This document shows positions 30,015 to 43,892 of a stretch of 64,000 bases of DNA, in pieces. Numbering within the stretch: position 1 is the first letter of the stretch; every line of letters starts with the position of its first letter. The notes beneath the pieces were generated by a model that did no database searches, was not told the DNA's origin, and saw only the letters and a program-made list of their open reading frames with translations. The DNA is from Pectobacterium punjabense (GTDB lineage Bacteria > Pseudomonadota > Gammaproteobacteria > Enterobacterales > Enterobacteriaceae), in assembly GCF_012427845.1 (NCBI RefSeq), contig NZ_CP038498.1, positions 1,302,001-1,366,000 on the forward strand, written 5' to 3'. A program made the position numbers and the translations under genes.

Positions 30015-30263
30015 TTACTTGAAGAAGTTCCCAAAGCGCTGCTGGAAGCGCGCCGTGCTGCCTTCTTTGGAATATTCTTTTTGCTTCCCGGTGTAATAGG
30101 GATGCGACGCCGAAGAAACATCAATGGTTATGTAAGGGTAGTTGACGCCCTCAAGCTCGATTGTCCGATCGGTTTTAATGGTTGACCCTGTCCTGTAATA
30201 GACATCCGCGCTGGTATCGTGAAATACCACTGTACGATAGTCAGGGTGAATTCCTGCCTTCAT
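30015..30263 (-). CDS. rpmE2: Ribosomal protein L31 type B, zinc-independent
   Basis: An 82-residue YkgM-type L31, starting at the ATG at 30263 ([16 protein letters not shown]). There is no CxxC zinc motif. The sequence [20 protein letters not shown] and the tail [10 protein letters not shown] fit the family. The longer frame upstream would include the Zur operator and is discarded. It substitutes for zinc-bearing L31 when zinc is scarce, freeing zinc. It is followed by rpmJ2. Confidence 0.94.
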   Translation of the reverse strand: MKAGIHPDYRTVVFHDTSADVYYRTGSTIKTDRTIELEGVNYPYITIDVSSASHPYYTGKQKEYSKEGSTARFQQRFGNFFK

Positions 30264-30278
30264 TATTGCCTCTATTGT

Positions 30279-30292
30279 TATGTTATAACATA
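30279..30292. promoter_or_regulatory. Zur box upstream of rpmE2
   Basis: TATGTTATAACATA is a perfect 14-base palindrome 16 bp before the rpmE2 start codon. It fits the enterobacterial Zur motif (ATGTTATA/TATAACAT core). This implies derepression of rpmE2-rpmJ2 at low zinc. Confidence 0.85.
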
Positions 30293-30440
30293 TCTGTATG
30301 TTGCGCTTTTTTATCATCATGATCAACCATTATGTTGCAGTGAGGCGGCAGCATTATCTAAATCATTGTAGATACGAATAAGATGAAAAAGCACAGTGTG
30401 CCGTTTAGCTTGGATTAGTCGGGTATAGGGCAGAAGAGAT

Positions 30441-30465
30441 AAAAAAGGCCGCTAGGCGGCCTTTT
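30441..30465 (-). terminator. Rho-independent terminator after acrB
   Basis: AAAAGGCCGC and GCGGCCTTTT form a perfect stem with a TAG loop. On the minus strand it is followed by T residues and lies about 30 bp after the acrB stop. Confidence 0.88.
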
Positions 30466-30492
30466 AGAGTAGATATGGGGTGTTACGAAGTA

Positions 30493-33400
30493 TTAGTGGG
30501 CTGCTGTATCGTCTGCTTTCTTACTGAAGCGACGACGAACCACAACAAAGAACACAGGGACGAAGAAGATGGCCAGCACGGTTGCTGTAATCATCCCGCC
30601 CATTACGCCAGTACCGACGGCATTTTGTGCACCGGAGCCTGCACCGCTACTGATTACCAGAGGCATTACGCCGAGGATAAAGGCCAGCGATGTCATCAGG
30701 ATTGGGCGCAAACGCATACGAATCGCATCCAGCGTTGCCTCTATCAGTCCTTTCCCTTCTTTTTCCATCAGATCTTTAGCAAATTCGACGATCAATATGG
30801 CGTTCTTCGCGGATAGCCCTATGGTTGTCAGCAGGCCCACCTTAAAGTAAACGTCGTTTTCAAGACCTGTCATATTTGCCGCAATCAATGCACCAACGAT
30901 CCCCAATGGAACAACCAGCATGACGGAGAACGGTATTGACCAGCTTTCATAAAGCGCAGCCAGACACAGGAACACGACAATCAATGAAATGGCATAGATT
31001 GCAGGTGCCTGGTTACCAGACAACCGTTCCTGATAAGACATCCCCGTCCATTCGTAGCCGATACCTTGCGGTAACTGTGCCACGAAACTTTCCATCAATG
31101 CCATAGCCTCACCGGTACTCTTACCTGGCGCGGCTTGACCTTGGATTTGCATCGATGGCTGGCCGTTATAACGTTCCAGACGCGGTGAACCGTATTCCCA
31201 GTGGCTCTGCGTGAAGGCAGAGAACGGCACCATTTGTCCATTGTTACCGCGGATGTACCAGTTTTTGATGTCATCTGGCAGCATACGGAAAGGCGCATCG
31301 GCCTGAACGTACACTTTCTTCACGCGACCGCGATCGATAAAGTCATTTACATAAGAACCACCCAGCGTGGTTGCCAATGTTGAACTGATATCCGACAGCG
31401 ACACGCCAAGCGCCTGTGCTTTTTCCTGATCGATATCGAGACGGAACTGCGGTGTATCTTCCATCCCGTTAGGACGAACTTGTATCAGCGTATCAGGGCG
31501 TTGTGCCGCCATACCTAGCAGTTGGTTACGTGCTTCCGTCAGTTTTGCGTGCCCAAGGTTGGCTTGGTCAATTAACTGGAAGTCGAAACCTGTTGCGGTA
31601 CCCAGTTCGATAATCGCAGGAAGGTTGACTGCGAAAACCATAGCTTCTTTATACTGGCTAAAGGCTGCGTTTGCTCGGCCTGCAATCGCCATAACTTTAT
31701 TTTCTGCGCCGCTTCGTTCACTCCAGTCATTCAGACTGGCGAAAGCCAGACCGGCATTCTGCCCACGACCAGAGAACCCGAAACCTGTGACCGTAAACAC
31801 AGACTTGACGTTATTTTTCTCATTTTCGAGATAATATTGCGTCATTCTGTCCATGATTTTTTGGGTGTTTTCCTGCGTCGCACCTGAAGGCAACTGAACA
31901 ATGTTCAGAAGAACCCCTTGGTCTTCATCTGGCAGGAAGGACGTAGGCAAACGTAAGAACAAGAGTGCCAGACCCACAACAATCAACAGATAGATAACCA
32001 GATAACGACCGGTACTACGCAGAATATTAGCAACGCTGTCGGTGTAGTGATGCGTGCTCTTCTCAAACACTCTGTTGAACCAGCCGAAGAAGCCGGTTTT
32101 CTCACTGTGATCGCCTTTGGCGATCGGTTTTAGCAGGGTCGCACAAAGAGCTGGTGTCAAAATCAACGCAACCAGAACTGACAGCACCATCGCAGAAACG
32201 ATTGTGATGGAGAACTGGCGATAGATTGCCCCTGTGGAGCCACCGGTAAACGCCATCGGGACGAATACAGCGGACAATACCAGCGCAATGCCGACCAACG
32301 CCCCTTGGATTTGCTCCATGGATCGTTTGGTTGCTTCTTTAGGCGGCAGACCTTCTTCTGCCATGACACGTTCCACGTTTTCCACGACGACGATGGCGTC
32401 ATCCACCAGAAGCCCGATAGCGAGAACCATCGCGAACATCGTCAAGGTGTTTATGGAATAGCCAAACGCGGAGAGGATAGCAAATGTCCCCAGCAAAACG
32501 ACTGGTACTGCGATTGTTGGGATCAGCGTGGCACGGAAGTTCTGCAAGAACAGGTACATCACCAGGAAGACCAGTACGATAGCTTCCACCAGCGTTTTCA
32601 CTACTTCGTTGATGGAGATCTTAACGAAGGGCGTTGTATCGTACGGGTAAACGACTTTCAAACCTGTGGGGAAGAACTCTTCCGCTTTGGTTAGTGCCTC
32701 TTTTACTGCCGTTGCCGTATCCAGCGCGTTCGCGCCTGTTGCCAACTTGATACCAATACCGGCAGCGGGTTTACCATTGAAACGTGCGATAACGTCGTAG
32801 CCTTCAGCACCCAGCTCAACGCGTGCAACGTCTTTAAGGCGAACCTGAGAACCATCAGCGTTAACTTTCAGCAGTATTTTAGAAAATTCTTCTGCTGAAT
32901 TCAGGCGAGTCTGAGCAATGATCGAGGCATTCAACTGCTGGCCCGGAACAGGTGGCGCTCCCCCTAATTGCCCTGCGGCGATCTGGTTGTTTTGAACTCG
33001 GATTGCTGCGCTGACATCACCTGCGGTTAACTGATAGTTATTCAGCTTGTTCGGATCTAGCCAGATACGCATAGCGTACTGGGAACCAAATAGCTGCGCG
33101 TCGCCTACGCCGGATGTACGACTGATAGGGTCTTTAACGTTAGCGGCCACGTAGTCAGCGATATCTTCCTGCGACATTTTACCGTCTTCACTGATGAAGG
33201 CGGCAACCATGAGGAAGCTACTACTTGATTTCTGAACGTTAACCCCTTGCTGCTGTACTTCCTGCGGTAATAGCGGCATGGCCAGTTGCAGTTTGTTCTG
33301 CACCTGAACCTGCGCGATATCTGGATCGGTACCTGCCTCAAAGGTCAGCGTAATCTGGACTGTACCGGAAGAGTCACTGCTTGATGACATATACATCAGG

Positions 33401-33621
33401 TTGTCGATACCGTTCATATTCTGTTCGATAACCTGTGTAACGGAATCTTGCAGCGTTGATGCATCGGCCCCTGGATAAGTTGCTGTTACGTCAATCGCGG
33501 GCGGTGCGATCGTCGGATACTGGGCAATAGGTAATTTAACAATTGCCAGCAACCCCGTCAGCATCACCATGATGGCGAGTACCCATGCAAAAATGGGTCG
33601 ATCTATAAAAAACTTAGCCAT
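30493..33621 (-). CDS. acrB: Multidrug efflux RND transporter permease AcrB
   Basis: Inner-membrane trimeric proton/drug antiporter that works with AcrA and an outer-membrane TolC. It has 1042 residues (E. coli 1049). It begins [17 protein letters not shown]. The transmembrane proton-relay Asp pair is in [18 protein letters not shown] (about 407-408), and the periplasmic porter domains are complete. It starts 28 bp after acrA. In soft-rot enterobacteria AcrAB exports plant antimicrobials such as phenolics and flavonoids (family knowledge). Confidence 0.97.
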   Translation of the reverse strand: MAKFFIDRPIFAWVLAIMVMLTGLLAIVKLPIAQYPTIAPPAIDVTATYPGADASTLQDSVTQVIEQNMNGIDNLMYMSSSSDSSGTVQITLTFEAGTDPDIAQVQVQNKLQLAMPLLPQEVQQQGVNVQKSSSSFLMVAAFISEDGKMSQEDIADYVAANVKDPISRTSGVGDAQLFGSQYAMRIWLDPNKLNNYQLTAGDVSAAIRVQNNQIAAGQLGGAPPVPGQQLNASIIAQTRLNSAEEFSKILLKVNADGSQVRLKDVARVELGAEGYDVIARFNGKPAAGIGIKLATGANALDTATAVKEALTKAEEFFPTGLKVVYPYDTTPFVKISINEVVKTLVEAIVLVFLVMYLFLQNFRATLIPTIAVPVVLLGTFAILSAFGYSINTLTMFAMVLAIGLLVDDAIVVVENVERVMAEEGLPPKEATKRSMEQIQGALVGIALVLSAVFVPMAFTGGSTGAIYRQFSITIVSAMVLSVLVALILTPALCATLLKPIAKGDHSEKTGFFGWFNRVFEKSTHHYTDSVANILRSTGRYLVIYLLIVVGLALLFLRLPTSFLPDEDQGVLLNIVQLPSGATQENTQKIMDRMTQYYLENEKNNVKSVFTVTGFGFSGRGQNAGLAFASLNDWSERSGAENKVMAIAGRANAAFSQYKEAMVFAVNLPAIIELGTATGFDFQLIDQANLGHAKLTEARNQLLGMAAQRPDTLIQVRPNGMEDTPQFRLDIDQEKAQALGVSLSDISSTLATTLGGSYVNDFIDRGRVKKVYVQADAPFRMLPDDIKNWYIRGNNGQMVPFSAFTQSHWEYGSPRLERYNGQPSMQIQGQAAPGKSTGEAMALMESFVAQLPQGIGYEWTGMSYQERLSGNQAPAIYAISLIVVFLCLAALYESWSIPFSVMLVVPLGIVGALIAANMTGLENDVYFKVGLLTTIGLSAKNAILIVEFAKDLMEKEGKGLIEATLDAIRMRLRPILMTSLAFILGVMPLVISSGAGSGAQNAVGTGVMGGMITATVLAIFFVPVFFVVVRRRFSKKADDTAAH

Positions 33622-33649
33622 GAATTATACCGGCTCCTGTTAGAACGTC

Positions 33650-34843
33650 TTAAGACTTCGCGGGTTCTGCTGACGCTTGCGGCGCCTGCTGATTTTCTGG
33701 AGCGACTTCTTGAGTTTTCACCTGTGCACCGGGTCTGATTTTTTGCAGACCGGTGACAATAACGCGATCGCCCGCTTTCAAGCCTTCGGTAACCAACCAT
33801 TTGTCACCAACTGCTTTACTGGTTTTAAGCGTGCGAGGTTCCACTTTATCGCCTTCTCCCACCACCATCGCAGTAGCCTGACCACGTGGGTCGCGGGTGA
33901 CGCCTTGCTGTGGTACTAATAAGGCGGTCGGATTAACGCCGGAATCGAGGCGAGCACGCACAAACATGCCGGGCAGCAGGTTATGCTGTGGGTTCGGGAA
34001 AATGGCACGCAGCGTGATGGAACCTGTGGTTTCATCTACCGTAACATCAGAAAATTCCAATGTACCCGCCTCTGCATATTCAGTACCGTTTTCCAACAGC
34101 AGACGCACATTCGCTTTACCTTGATTCTGCTTCAGCGTGCCGTTTTCCAGTTCTTTTTTCAGTTGCAAGAAATCATTACTGGATTGGGTGACATCAACAT
34201 AGATCGGATCAAGCTGTTGCACGGTCGTTAATGCTGCCGTTTGCCCGGTTCCTACTAATGCCCCTTCTGTTACCGTTGATCTTCCTACACGGCCTTCGAT
34301 CGGCGAATTAACTTTGGTGTAAGCCAGATTGATTTGCGCGGTATCCACTGCTGCTTTGGCAGCCAGAACGGCAGCATCAGCCTGACGGGACGTGGCGACA
34401 GCCTGATCGTAATCCTGCTTGCTGACGTAGTTGGTGCCCAGCAGTGGCTTATAGCGATTAACCGTCAGACGGGCAATTTCTGCCTGAGCCTGAGCCTGAG
34501 CGAGTGAACCTTTGGCGCTGTTGTAATTTGCCTGATAGGTCGCAGGATCGATCTGATACAGCGATGCACCCGCTTTAACGTCAGACCCTTCAACAAAATT
34601 ACGTTTTAGGATAATTCCGCCAACCTGTGGGCGAACCTCAGCAATGCGGTAAGCACTTGTGCGGCCCGGCAGCTCGGTCATGACATTCAGTGCTTCCGTT
34701 TTTAACGTGACAATACCCACTTCAGGCATCTGCTGCTGCGCGCCACCTTGCTGATTATTGCCGCTATCACATCCTGCGAGCATTAAGCCGCCAGAAAGCA
34801 TCAGAACTGCCGCCAGAGGCGTTAGCCTTCTGTTTTTGTTCAT
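33650..34843 (-). CDS. acrA: Multidrug efflux periplasmic adaptor AcrA
   Basis: Membrane-fusion lipoprotein of 397 residues linking AcrB to TolC. Lipobox LAGC (Cys25). The lipoyl, alpha-hairpin (with many Ala/Gln, about 100-170) and beta-barrel domains are in order. The tail ENQQAPQASAEPAKS is low-complexity. It is the first gene of acrAB, divergent from acrR, with the AcrR operator in between. Confidence 0.96.
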   Translation of the reverse strand: MNKNRRLTPLAAVLMLSGGLMLAGCDSGNNQQGGAQQQMPEVGIVTLKTEALNVMTELPGRTSAYRIAEVRPQVGGIILKRNFVEGSDVKAGASLYQIDPATYQANYNSAKGSLAQAQAQAEIARLTVNRYKPLLGTNYVSKQDYDQAVATSRQADAAVLAAKAAVDTAQINLAYTKVNSPIEGRVGRSTVTEGALVGTGQTAALTTVQQLDPIYVDVTQSSNDFLQLKKELENGTLKQNQGKANVRLLLENGTEYAEAGTLEFSDVTVDETTGSITLRAIFPNPQHNLLPGMFVRARLDSGVNPTALLVPQQGVTRDPRGQATAMVVGEGDKVEPRTLKTSKAVGDKWLVTEGLKAGDRVIVTGLQKIRPGAQVKTQEVAPENQQAPQASAEPAKS

Positions 34844-34933
34844 AGATAAACCTCAAGTGTCCGATTTGAAATTGACCAATGGATCACAAGCCCAAAAACC
34901 CATTGCTGCTATAGTCTTATGTTCATGCTATGT

Positions 34934-34957
34934 TACATACATACTTGAATGTATGTA
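34934..34957. promoter_or_regulatory. AcrR operator between acrA and acrR
   Basis: TACATACAT-ACTTGA-ATGTATGTA is a 24-bp inverted repeat with perfect 9-base arms. It resembles the E. coli AcrR site I recall in the same intergenic position, and should repress both acrAB and acrR. Confidence 0.88.
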
Positions 34958-34985
34958 AATCTCACTTTCCTTCAAATACAGCGTT

Positions 34986-35026
34986 ATGGCACGAAAAACC
35001 AAATTATCATGGCACGAAAAACCAAA
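34986..35026 (+). repeat. Tandem 23-bp duplication over the acrR start codon
   Basis: ATGGCACGAAAAACCAAA occurs at 34986-35003 and again at 35009-35026. The first copy is in a different frame from AcrR and opens a frame of about 28 codons that overlaps the true start. It looks like a short tandem duplication at the 5' end of acrR. Confidence 0.9.
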
Positions 35027-35650
35027 AAACAGGCTCAGGAAACCCGACAACAGATACTGGATACCGCGTTAAGAGTGTTCTCTGAGCATGGTGTGTCTGC
35101 GACTTCATTGTCCGACATTGCGACTGCTGCTGGTGTGACCCGCGGTGCTATTTATTGGCATTTTAAAAACAAAGCCGAAATTTTTGACGGAATCTGGGCG
35201 TTGGCTGAGTCAAAAATAGATGAGTTTAAAATAGAGTATCAGACAAAATTCCCTGATAATCCACTCTGCGTGATGCGTGAATTATTGATTTATATGCTGC
35301 GTTTAACCGTTAGCGATACGCACTGGCGCTCGATTATGGAAATCGCATTTCACAAATGTGAGTTTGTCGGTGAAATGTTGCAATCGTATAATGCGCGCAA
35401 AGAGCTCTATCTTTCCTGCTATGTTGATATTGAAGAAAATCTGATTGAGTGCATCCGTCTGGGCATGTTGCCGATGGACATTTATCCCCGCCGTGCTGCG
35501 ATTGCGCTGCGTGCCTATTTTTCCGGTGTGATGGAAAACTGGCTATTTATGCCGGAAAGTTTCGATCTCGATCAGGAAGCCCCGGCGCTGGTGGATGCGT
35601 TTATCGATATGCTGCATTTTAGCCCAGCGCTACGTAAACCTGCGGCTTAA
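35009..35650 (+). CDS. acrR: TetR-family repressor AcrR
   Basis: Local repressor of acrAB that releases DNA on binding drugs. It has 213 residues from the ATG at 35009 (MARKTKKQAQETRQQ), similar to E. coli 215. The N-terminal HTH is TSLSDIATAAGVTRGAIYWHFKNK, and the ligand domain covers about 60-200 (including FHKCEFVGEM). No clear ribosome site precedes either the true ATG or its out-of-frame duplicate. In E. coli mscK follows; here the rsmS gene follows on the other strand. Confidence 0.93.
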   Translation: MARKTKKQAQETRQQILDTALRVFSEHGVSATSLSDIATAAGVTRGAIYWHFKNKAEIFDGIWALAESKIDEFKIEYQTKFPDNPLCVMRELLIYMLRLTVSDTHWRSIMEIAFHKCEFVGEMLQSYNARKELYLSCYVDIEENLIECIRLGMLPMDIYPRRAAIALRAYFSGVMENWLFMPESFDLDQEAPALVDAFIDMLHFSPALRKPAA

Positions 35651-35684
35651 CCTGGCTTACAAATTTTACCATTAAGCACCGGAA

Positions 35685-35864
35685 TTATTCTTTTTGGGCA
35701 GAAGATTTCACACTGTTTTCTTCTTGCTGGCATTTTTTCTCAAAATCGGCACGCACAATCTCCAGCGCAGCCAGTGCGATACGCGGTTCGATCTGGTTTT
35801 CTTCCAGCAGCATAATCAAATCGACCGCCAGCTTGACGTCGGGTGGGGCATTTTCAAGTGACAT
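35685..35864 (-). CDS. rsmS: Small regulatory protein RsmS (YbaM)
   Basis: A 59-residue protein, too short for simple gene finders. It begins [20 protein letters not shown] and continues [20 protein letters not shown]. It matches E. coli YbaM over its first 45 residues, with a longer tail ([12 protein letters not shown]). YbaM homologues are annotated RsmS in soft-rot bacteria, where they have been linked to secondary-metabolite control; I rely on memory for that. It lies 28 bp after priC on the same strand, so probably is co-transcribed. Confidence 0.88.
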   Translation of the reverse strand: MSLENAPPDVKLAVDLIMLLEENQIEPRIALAALEIVRADFEKKCQQEENSVKSSAQKE

Positions 35865-35892
35865 GAATCAATTCCTCTTTTTCTCTGCGACG

Positions 35893-36432
35893 CTATAAGC
35901 CTTGCTCCCGGCGTTCGATCTGACGTTCTAATCGTGCCAACGCTTGGCGGCAGCGTGCAAGTCGTCCTTCCAGCGCTGCCAACTCTTTTTGCAGCCGCTG
36001 TTGCTCGCTGAAAAGCGTTTGGGTGATGAGCAGACTTTCTCTATCCTGAATCATGGAAAGCAAACGGCGTTCATAGTCCTGATGTTCCGCTAGCTTGTGA
36101 TACACATCTTCATCTGGCTGTGGCGTAGTGCGTTGCTCCTGTCTGCGTAGTGACTGCGTCGCCAGCTCACGCTGCAAGGCGGCTATCTGGCTGACCAGCT
36201 TTTCAGCCAGAAATGCTACGCGATCGGTGCGCTGCTCTGCGACCAGCTGTTTTATTGTGTGCAGATTTTGTTCAACCTCGGCGCGATAATCACGCAGTCG
36301 GGTGCCGTAACTGCTAAAGAGTTGACGATCAAAGCGTGATTGCGGCACCGCTTTATCCGCCAGCGGTTCTAGCTCTTTCGACAGCGAATTAATTTGTTGC
36401 TCAAGCGCCTGCAGCAATTGATGCGTGTTCAC
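35893..36432 (-). CDS. priC: Primosomal replication protein PriC
   Basis: Restart factor that loads DnaB at stalled forks, 179 residues (E. coli 175). It is largely helical and rich in Gln, Arg and Leu (LEQQINSLSKELEPLADKAV and RFDRQLFSSYG match the family). It is followed by rsmS and divergent from ybaN, the usual arrangement. Confidence 0.92.
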   Translation of the reverse strand: MNTHQLLQALEQQINSLSKELEPLADKAVPQSRFDRQLFSSYGTRLRDYRAEVEQNLHTIKQLVAEQRTDRVAFLAEKLVSQIAALQRELATQSLRRQEQRTTPQPDEDVYHKLAEHQDYERRLLSMIQDRESLLITQTLFSEQQRLQKELAALEGRLARCRQALARLERQIERREQGL

Positions 36433-36607
36433 TTTTTTCCCTTACGATTAAGGTCAATAATTCAGCCAGCTTACTCAGGCGTGATATGTCAGCATGGTAA
36501 GTTATACGACGCTTTGTGGCCTGCATGAGGATATCTTAACTAATCCATCGGGCAAGGTGGTGATAAAGTGTGATGTTAGTTGTAGCAGACAAAGCGTAAA
36601 GGTGAAT

Positions 36608-37003
36608 ATGTATCGCGTGTTGCTGATTATACTGGGGTGGGTTTCTGTTGTGCTGGCAACGTTGGGTGTCGTGTTGCCTTTATTACCGACCACGCCTTTC
36701 TTGTTACTGGCGGCCTGGTGCTTTGCCCGTTCGTCCCCGCGTTTCCATGACTGGCTACTGTACCGTTCCTGGTTTGGCAGCTATCTGCGCCATTGGCAAC
36801 AACATCGGGCATTGCCGCCGGGAGCAAAATGGAAGGCTGTCACCATGATTCTGTTAACGTTCGCGCTTTCGCTCTGGCTGGTTAAACTGGTTTGGGTCAG
36901 GATTTTGCTGTTGGTGATTTTGGCAATGTTGTTGACCTTCATGCTTCGTTTACCTGTGGTTGATCCAGAACAACAAATGCAAGGCGTGAATCCGAAAAGA
37001 TAG
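36608..37003 (+). CDS. ybaN: Inner-membrane protein YbaN (DUF454)
   Basis: Small membrane protein, 131 residues, from the ATG at 36608 (MYRVLLIILGWVSVVLATLGV). An upstream in-frame extension is not supported. The DUF454 motif LPTTPFLLLAAWCFARSSPRFHDWL (residues 26-50) and two or three further hydrophobic segments are present. Function unknown; between priC and apt as in E. coli. Confidence 0.9.
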   Translation: MYRVLLIILGWVSVVLATLGVVLPLLPTTPFLLLAAWCFARSSPRFHDWLLYRSWFGSYLRHWQQHRALPPGAKWKAVTMILLTFALSLWLVKLVWVRILLLVILAMLLTFMLRLPVVDPEQQMQGVNPKR

Positions 37004-37217
37004 CGTAAGCGGCGGTCTCTGTGACAAGAATACAAAAAATACCCACCCAGAGTGCGGATAGTTGCATTTGTCCGCCACTTTGACTAGATTTGAGCGTTTT
37101 CGTGCGCGGGTCGCCATTCTCCTCTTTGTCATAATGCTTATTCATCACATCATGCGATGGTGAAAGCCTTGTGGCGACCGGCATTTGTATGTTTAGAACG
37201 TTTTATCAGGCACAACT

Positions 37218-37775
37218 ATGATGACCGTAACAGCGCAGCAGCAGGCAGAATTAATTAAAAACAGTATCAAAAGCATCCCCGACTATCCAAAGCCGGGCAT
37301 ACTGTTCCGTGATGTCACCAGCCTGCTGGAAGATCCCGTAGCCTATGCGGCCAGTATTGAGATGCTGGCGAACCATTACCGCAACACCGGTGTGACGAAG
37401 GTTGTCGGTACGGAAGCGCGTGGTTTTCTGTTTGGCGCACCGGTTGCTCTGGCGCTGGGCGTGGGTTTTGTTCCCGTGCGCAAACCGGGCAAACTGCCAC
37501 GCCCGACGATCGGTGAAAGCTATGAGCTGGAGTACGGTTCAGATACGCTGGAAATTCATGCAGATGCGATCTCCGCAGGGGATAATGTGCTGGTGATCGA
37601 CGATCTGCTGGCAACGGGGGGAACGCTCGAAGCCACGGTGAAATTGATCCGTCGTCTGGGTGGCACGGTGAATGATGCCGCTTTTATCATTAACTTGTTC
37701 GATCTGGGTGGTGAGCAACGTCTGACCGAGATGGGCGTAACCTGCTATAGCCTGGTTGACTTCCCCGGACATTAA
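37218..37775 (+). CDS. apt: Adenine phosphoribosyltransferase
   Basis: Purine salvage enzyme (adenine + PRPP to AMP), 185 residues. The PRPP-binding signature [13 protein letters not shown] is near residue 124. The N-terminus is [16 protein letters not shown]; either ATG of the pair may be used. It lies directly before dnaX as in E. coli. Confidence 0.96.
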   Translation: MMTVTAQQQAELIKNSIKSIPDYPKPGILFRDVTSLLEDPVAYAASIEMLANHYRNTGVTKVVGTEARGFLFGAPVALALGVGFVPVRKPGKLPRPTIGESYELEYGSDTLEIHADAISAGDNVLVIDDLLATGGTLEATVKLIRRLGGTVNDAAFIINLFDLGGEQRLTEMGVTCYSLVDFPGH

Positions 37776-37849
37776 TCATAACAGTCTCGCCGATAGCGGC
37801 GTGGCTGTGTTAGCATGATCGCCTCAATAACTCGACTGTTGCGGTATTG

Positions 37850-40291
<2,442 letters not shown>

Positions 40292-40292
<1 letters not shown>

Positions 40293-40897
40293 TGCAGACC
40301 AGTCCGCTTCTTGAATCATTGATGGAAGCGCTGCGCTGCCTGCCGGGCGTTGGACCCAAATCGGCGCAGCGCATGGCGTTTCAACTACTGCAACGTAACC
40401 GCAGCGGTGGTATGCGTCTGGCGCAGGCGTTGACGCGGGCGATGTCCGAAATCGGCCACTGTAGCGATTGTCGGACATTCACCGAGCAGGACGTTTGTGC
40501 GATTTGCTCGAACCCGCGCCGCCAGCAAAATGGGCAGATTTGCGTGGTAGAAAGCCCGGCTGATATTCATGCGATTGAACAGACGGGGCAGTTTGCTGGC
40601 CGTTACTTTGTGCTGATGGGACATTTGTCGCCGCTGGATGGCATCGGCCCAGATGATATCGGTTTGGGGCGGTTGGAAGAGCGCCTGCAAGTGGAATCGA
40701 TCAGCGAAGTTATTCTGGCTACCAACCCGACGGTAGAAGGTGATGCTACGGCGAACTATATCGCTGAACTCTGCGCGCAACATGGTGTGATGGCCAGCCG
40801 CATTGCACACGGTGTTCCCGTTGGCGGTGAGCTGGAAATGGTCGATGGCACAACGCTTTCTCATTCGCTCGCAGGTCGTCAGCCTTTCCGGTTTTAA
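40292..40897 (+). CDS. recR: Recombination protein RecR
   Basis: Component of the RecFOR gap-repair pathway that helps RecA load on SSB-coated DNA. It has 201 residues, as in E. coli. It has an N-terminal HhH ([12 protein letters not shown]), a C4 zinc finger ([16 protein letters not shown]) and a Toprim domain ([12 protein letters not shown], about residue 83 on). It overlaps ybaB by one base. Confidence 0.97.
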
Positions 40898-40902
40898 TCT
40901 GT

Positions 40903-40945
40903 CGGCTGTCAGCGTCATTCTCTGACAGCCGCGTCTTCTTTTCTT
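40903..40945 (+). terminator. Terminator after recR
   Basis: CGGCTGTCAG (40903-40912) pairs perfectly with CTGACAGCCG (40922-40931), followed by a pyrimidine-rich GTCTTCTTTTCTT. Confidence 0.7.
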
Positions 40946-40980
40946 CTCCCACCATTTTCTTGAACCGCTGAAATTTACCC

Positions 40981-41009
40981 CTTGAAATCATCCTGATTTA
41001 TCCCCATCT
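40981..41009 (+). promoter_or_regulatory. Sigma-32 promoter for htpG
   Basis: CTTGAAA at 40981-40987, 14 bases, then CCCCATCT at 41002-41009, an almost perfect heat-shock promoter. The htpG start is about 57 bp further on. Confidence 0.85.
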
Positions 41010-41065
41010 GGTACTTATCGTCAGTTTAATCAGCCTGAATAATATTAGGATTGAGGTAAGCAACA

Positions 41066-42955
41066 ATGAGTATGAAAGGCCAAGAAACTCGCGGGTTCCA
41101 GTCCGAAGTTAAGCAACTCCTGCATTTGATGATCCATTCGCTTTATTCCAACAAAGAAATTTTTCTGCGTGAATTGATCTCCAACTCCTCCGATGCGGCG
41201 GACAAATTGCGCTTTCGCGCGCTGTCTACCCCTGAACTGTACGCAGGCGATGGCGATTTGCGCGTGCGAGTGTCTACCGATAAAGAAAAACGAACCCTGA
41301 CGATTTCTGACAACGGTATCGGCATGAGCCGTGATGAGGTGATTGATAACCTTGGTACGATTGCGAAGTCTGGCACCAAGGCCTTTCTGGAATCCATGGG
41401 TTCTGAGCAGGTTAAAGATAGCCAACTTATTGGTCAGTTCGGTGTGGGCTTTTACTCCGCGTTCATTGTTGCGGATAAAGTGACCGTGCGTACCCGTGCT
41501 GCGGGCGCGAATGCCGATCAGGGCGTGTATTGGGAATCTGCCGGTGAAGGCGATTACACTATTGCCGACATCACCAAAGACGATCGCGGTACGGAAATCA
41601 CGCTGCACCTGCGCGAAGGTGAAGACGAGTTTCTGGATGATTGGCGTGTGCGTTCTGTCATCAGTAAATATTCCGACCATATCGCGCTGCCGGTAGAAAT
41701 CGAATCCCGGACAGAAAGTGAAGAAGAAGGCGGTGAGTCCACCGTTAGCTGGGAAAAGATTAACAAGGCACAAGCTTTGTGGACGCGCAGTAAATCTGAA
41801 GTCAGCGATGATGAGTACAACGAATTTTATAAGCACATCTCCCATGACTTTACCGATCCGCTGAGCTGGAGCCACAATCGTGTGGAAGGTAAGCAGGAAT
41901 ATACCAGCCTGCTTTACATCCCTGCGCGTGCACCGTGGGATATGTGGAATCGCGATCATAAACACGGTCTGAAATTGTACGTTCAGCGCGTCTTTATTAT
42001 GGATGATGCCGAACAGTTCATGCCGAATTACCTGCGTTTTGTGCGCGGCCTGATTGATTCCAACGATCTGCCGTTGAACGTTTCCCGTGAGATTTTGCAG
42101 GACAGCCGTGTGACGCAGAACCTGCGTAATGCACTGACTAAACGCGTGCTGCAAATGCTGGATAAACTGGCGAAAGACGACGCGGAAAAATACCAGGCGT
42201 TCTGGCAACAGTTTGGTCTGGTGCTGAAAGAAGGCCCGGCGGAAGACGGCAGTAACCGTGAAGCGATCGCGAAATTACTGCGTTTTGCTACCACGCAATC
42301 TGACAGTTCTGCGCAGACGGTATCGCTGGAAGATTACGTCAGTCGAATGGTAGAAGGTCAGGACAAGATCTACTACATCACCGCAGACAGCTATGCTGCG
42401 GCGAAGAGCAGCCCACATCTGGAGCTGTTCCGTAAGAAAGGTATTGAGGTATTGCTGTTGTCCGAGCGTATTGACGAGTGGATGATGAGCTACCTGACCG
42501 AGTTTGACGGTAAATCCTTCCAGTCTGTCAGCAAGGCGGATGATGCGCTGGATAAACTGGCTGATGAAGAAAACGATGCGCAGAAAGAAGCACAAAAAGC
42601 GCTGGAGCCGTTTGTTGAGCGTGTGAAAACCCTGCTGGGCGAGCGCGTTAAAGATGTGCGTTTCACCTACCGTTTGACCGACACGCCTGCGATTGTCGTG
42701 ACTGATGCGGACGAGATGAGCACACAGATGGCAAAACTGTTCGCCGCCGCTGGTCAACAGGCACCGGAAGTGAAGTACATCTTTGAACTGAACCCGGAGC
42801 ATGCGTTAATTAAACGTGCAGCCGACGTTTCTGATGAAGCTGAATTTGGCGAGTGGGTTGAGCTGCTGCTTGATCAGGCGTTGCTGGCCGAACGTGGCAC
42901 GTTGGACGATCCGAATCTGTTCATCCGCCGTATGAATCAGCTGTTAAGTGCCTGA
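41066..42955 (+). CDS. htpG: Chaperone HtpG (bacterial Hsp90)
   Basis: ATP-dependent chaperone dimer, 629 residues. N-terminal GHKL ATP site: [33 protein letters not shown] and [11 protein letters not shown]. The middle and C-terminal dimerisation domains follow. It is preceded by a clear heat-shock promoter. A long antisense frame over the first half is only a codon-usage shadow. Confidence 0.98.
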   Translation: MSMKGQETRGFQSEVKQLLHLMIHSLYSNKEIFLRELISNSSDAADKLRFRALSTPELYAGDGDLRVRVSTDKEKRTLTISDNGIGMSRDEVIDNLGTIAKSGTKAFLESMGSEQVKDSQLIGQFGVGFYSAFIVADKVTVRTRAAGANADQGVYWESAGEGDYTIADITKDDRGTEITLHLREGEDEFLDDWRVRSVISKYSDHIALPVEIESRTESEEEGGESTVSWEKINKAQALWTRSKSEVSDDEYNEFYKHISHDFTDPLSWSHNRVEGKQEYTSLLYIPARAPWDMWNRDHKHGLKLYVQRVFIMDDAEQFMPNYLRFVRGLIDSNDLPLNVSREILQDSRVTQNLRNALTKRVLQMLDKLAKDDAEKYQAFWQQFGLVLKEGPAEDGSNREAIAKLLRFATTQSDSSAQTVSLEDYVSRMVEGQDKIYYITADSYAAAKSSPHLELFRKKGIEVLLLSERIDEWMMSYLTEFDGKSFQSVSKADDALDKLADEENDAQKEAQKALEPFVERVKTLLGERVKDVRFTYRLTDTPAIVVTDADEMSTQMAKLFAAAGQQAPEVKYIFELNPEHALIKRAADVSDEAEFGEWVELLLDQALLAERGTLDDPNLFIRRMNQLLSA

Positions 42956-42970
42956 TAGTGATGTCCTTCA

Positions 42971-42994
42971 GATCCCGGTGCCAACCGGGATCTT
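42971..42994 (+). terminator. Hairpin after htpG
   Basis: GATCCCGGT and ACCGGGATC form a perfect stem with a GCCA loop, 15 bp after the htpG stop. Only a few T residues follow. Confidence 0.55.
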
Positions 42995-43190
42995 CCCCGA
43001 CTTTTACGCTTCCTTCCTCTGACGAGGGTTTATTCGTCTACACTAAATGGCAACATTGGGCAGGCGGCAAACCGTATTTTTAGGTATCTGGCTTTTTTTC
43101 ATCTGCCTATACATTGCTGAAGCGAGCCCGTTCCTTGAGCATAAGCGTCTGGAATGGTATGGTTTAGCGTTTTTCAAATTTATTTTATAA

Positions 43191-43862
<672 letters not shown>

Positions 43863-43892
43863 TTTTTCTAGTGAACTGAGTTCCACCCTCTG

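Noticed and set aside
41045..42208. A 387-codon frame antisense to htpG.
   Set aside because: Shadow of a highly expressed gene; htpG itself has all Hsp90 motifs.
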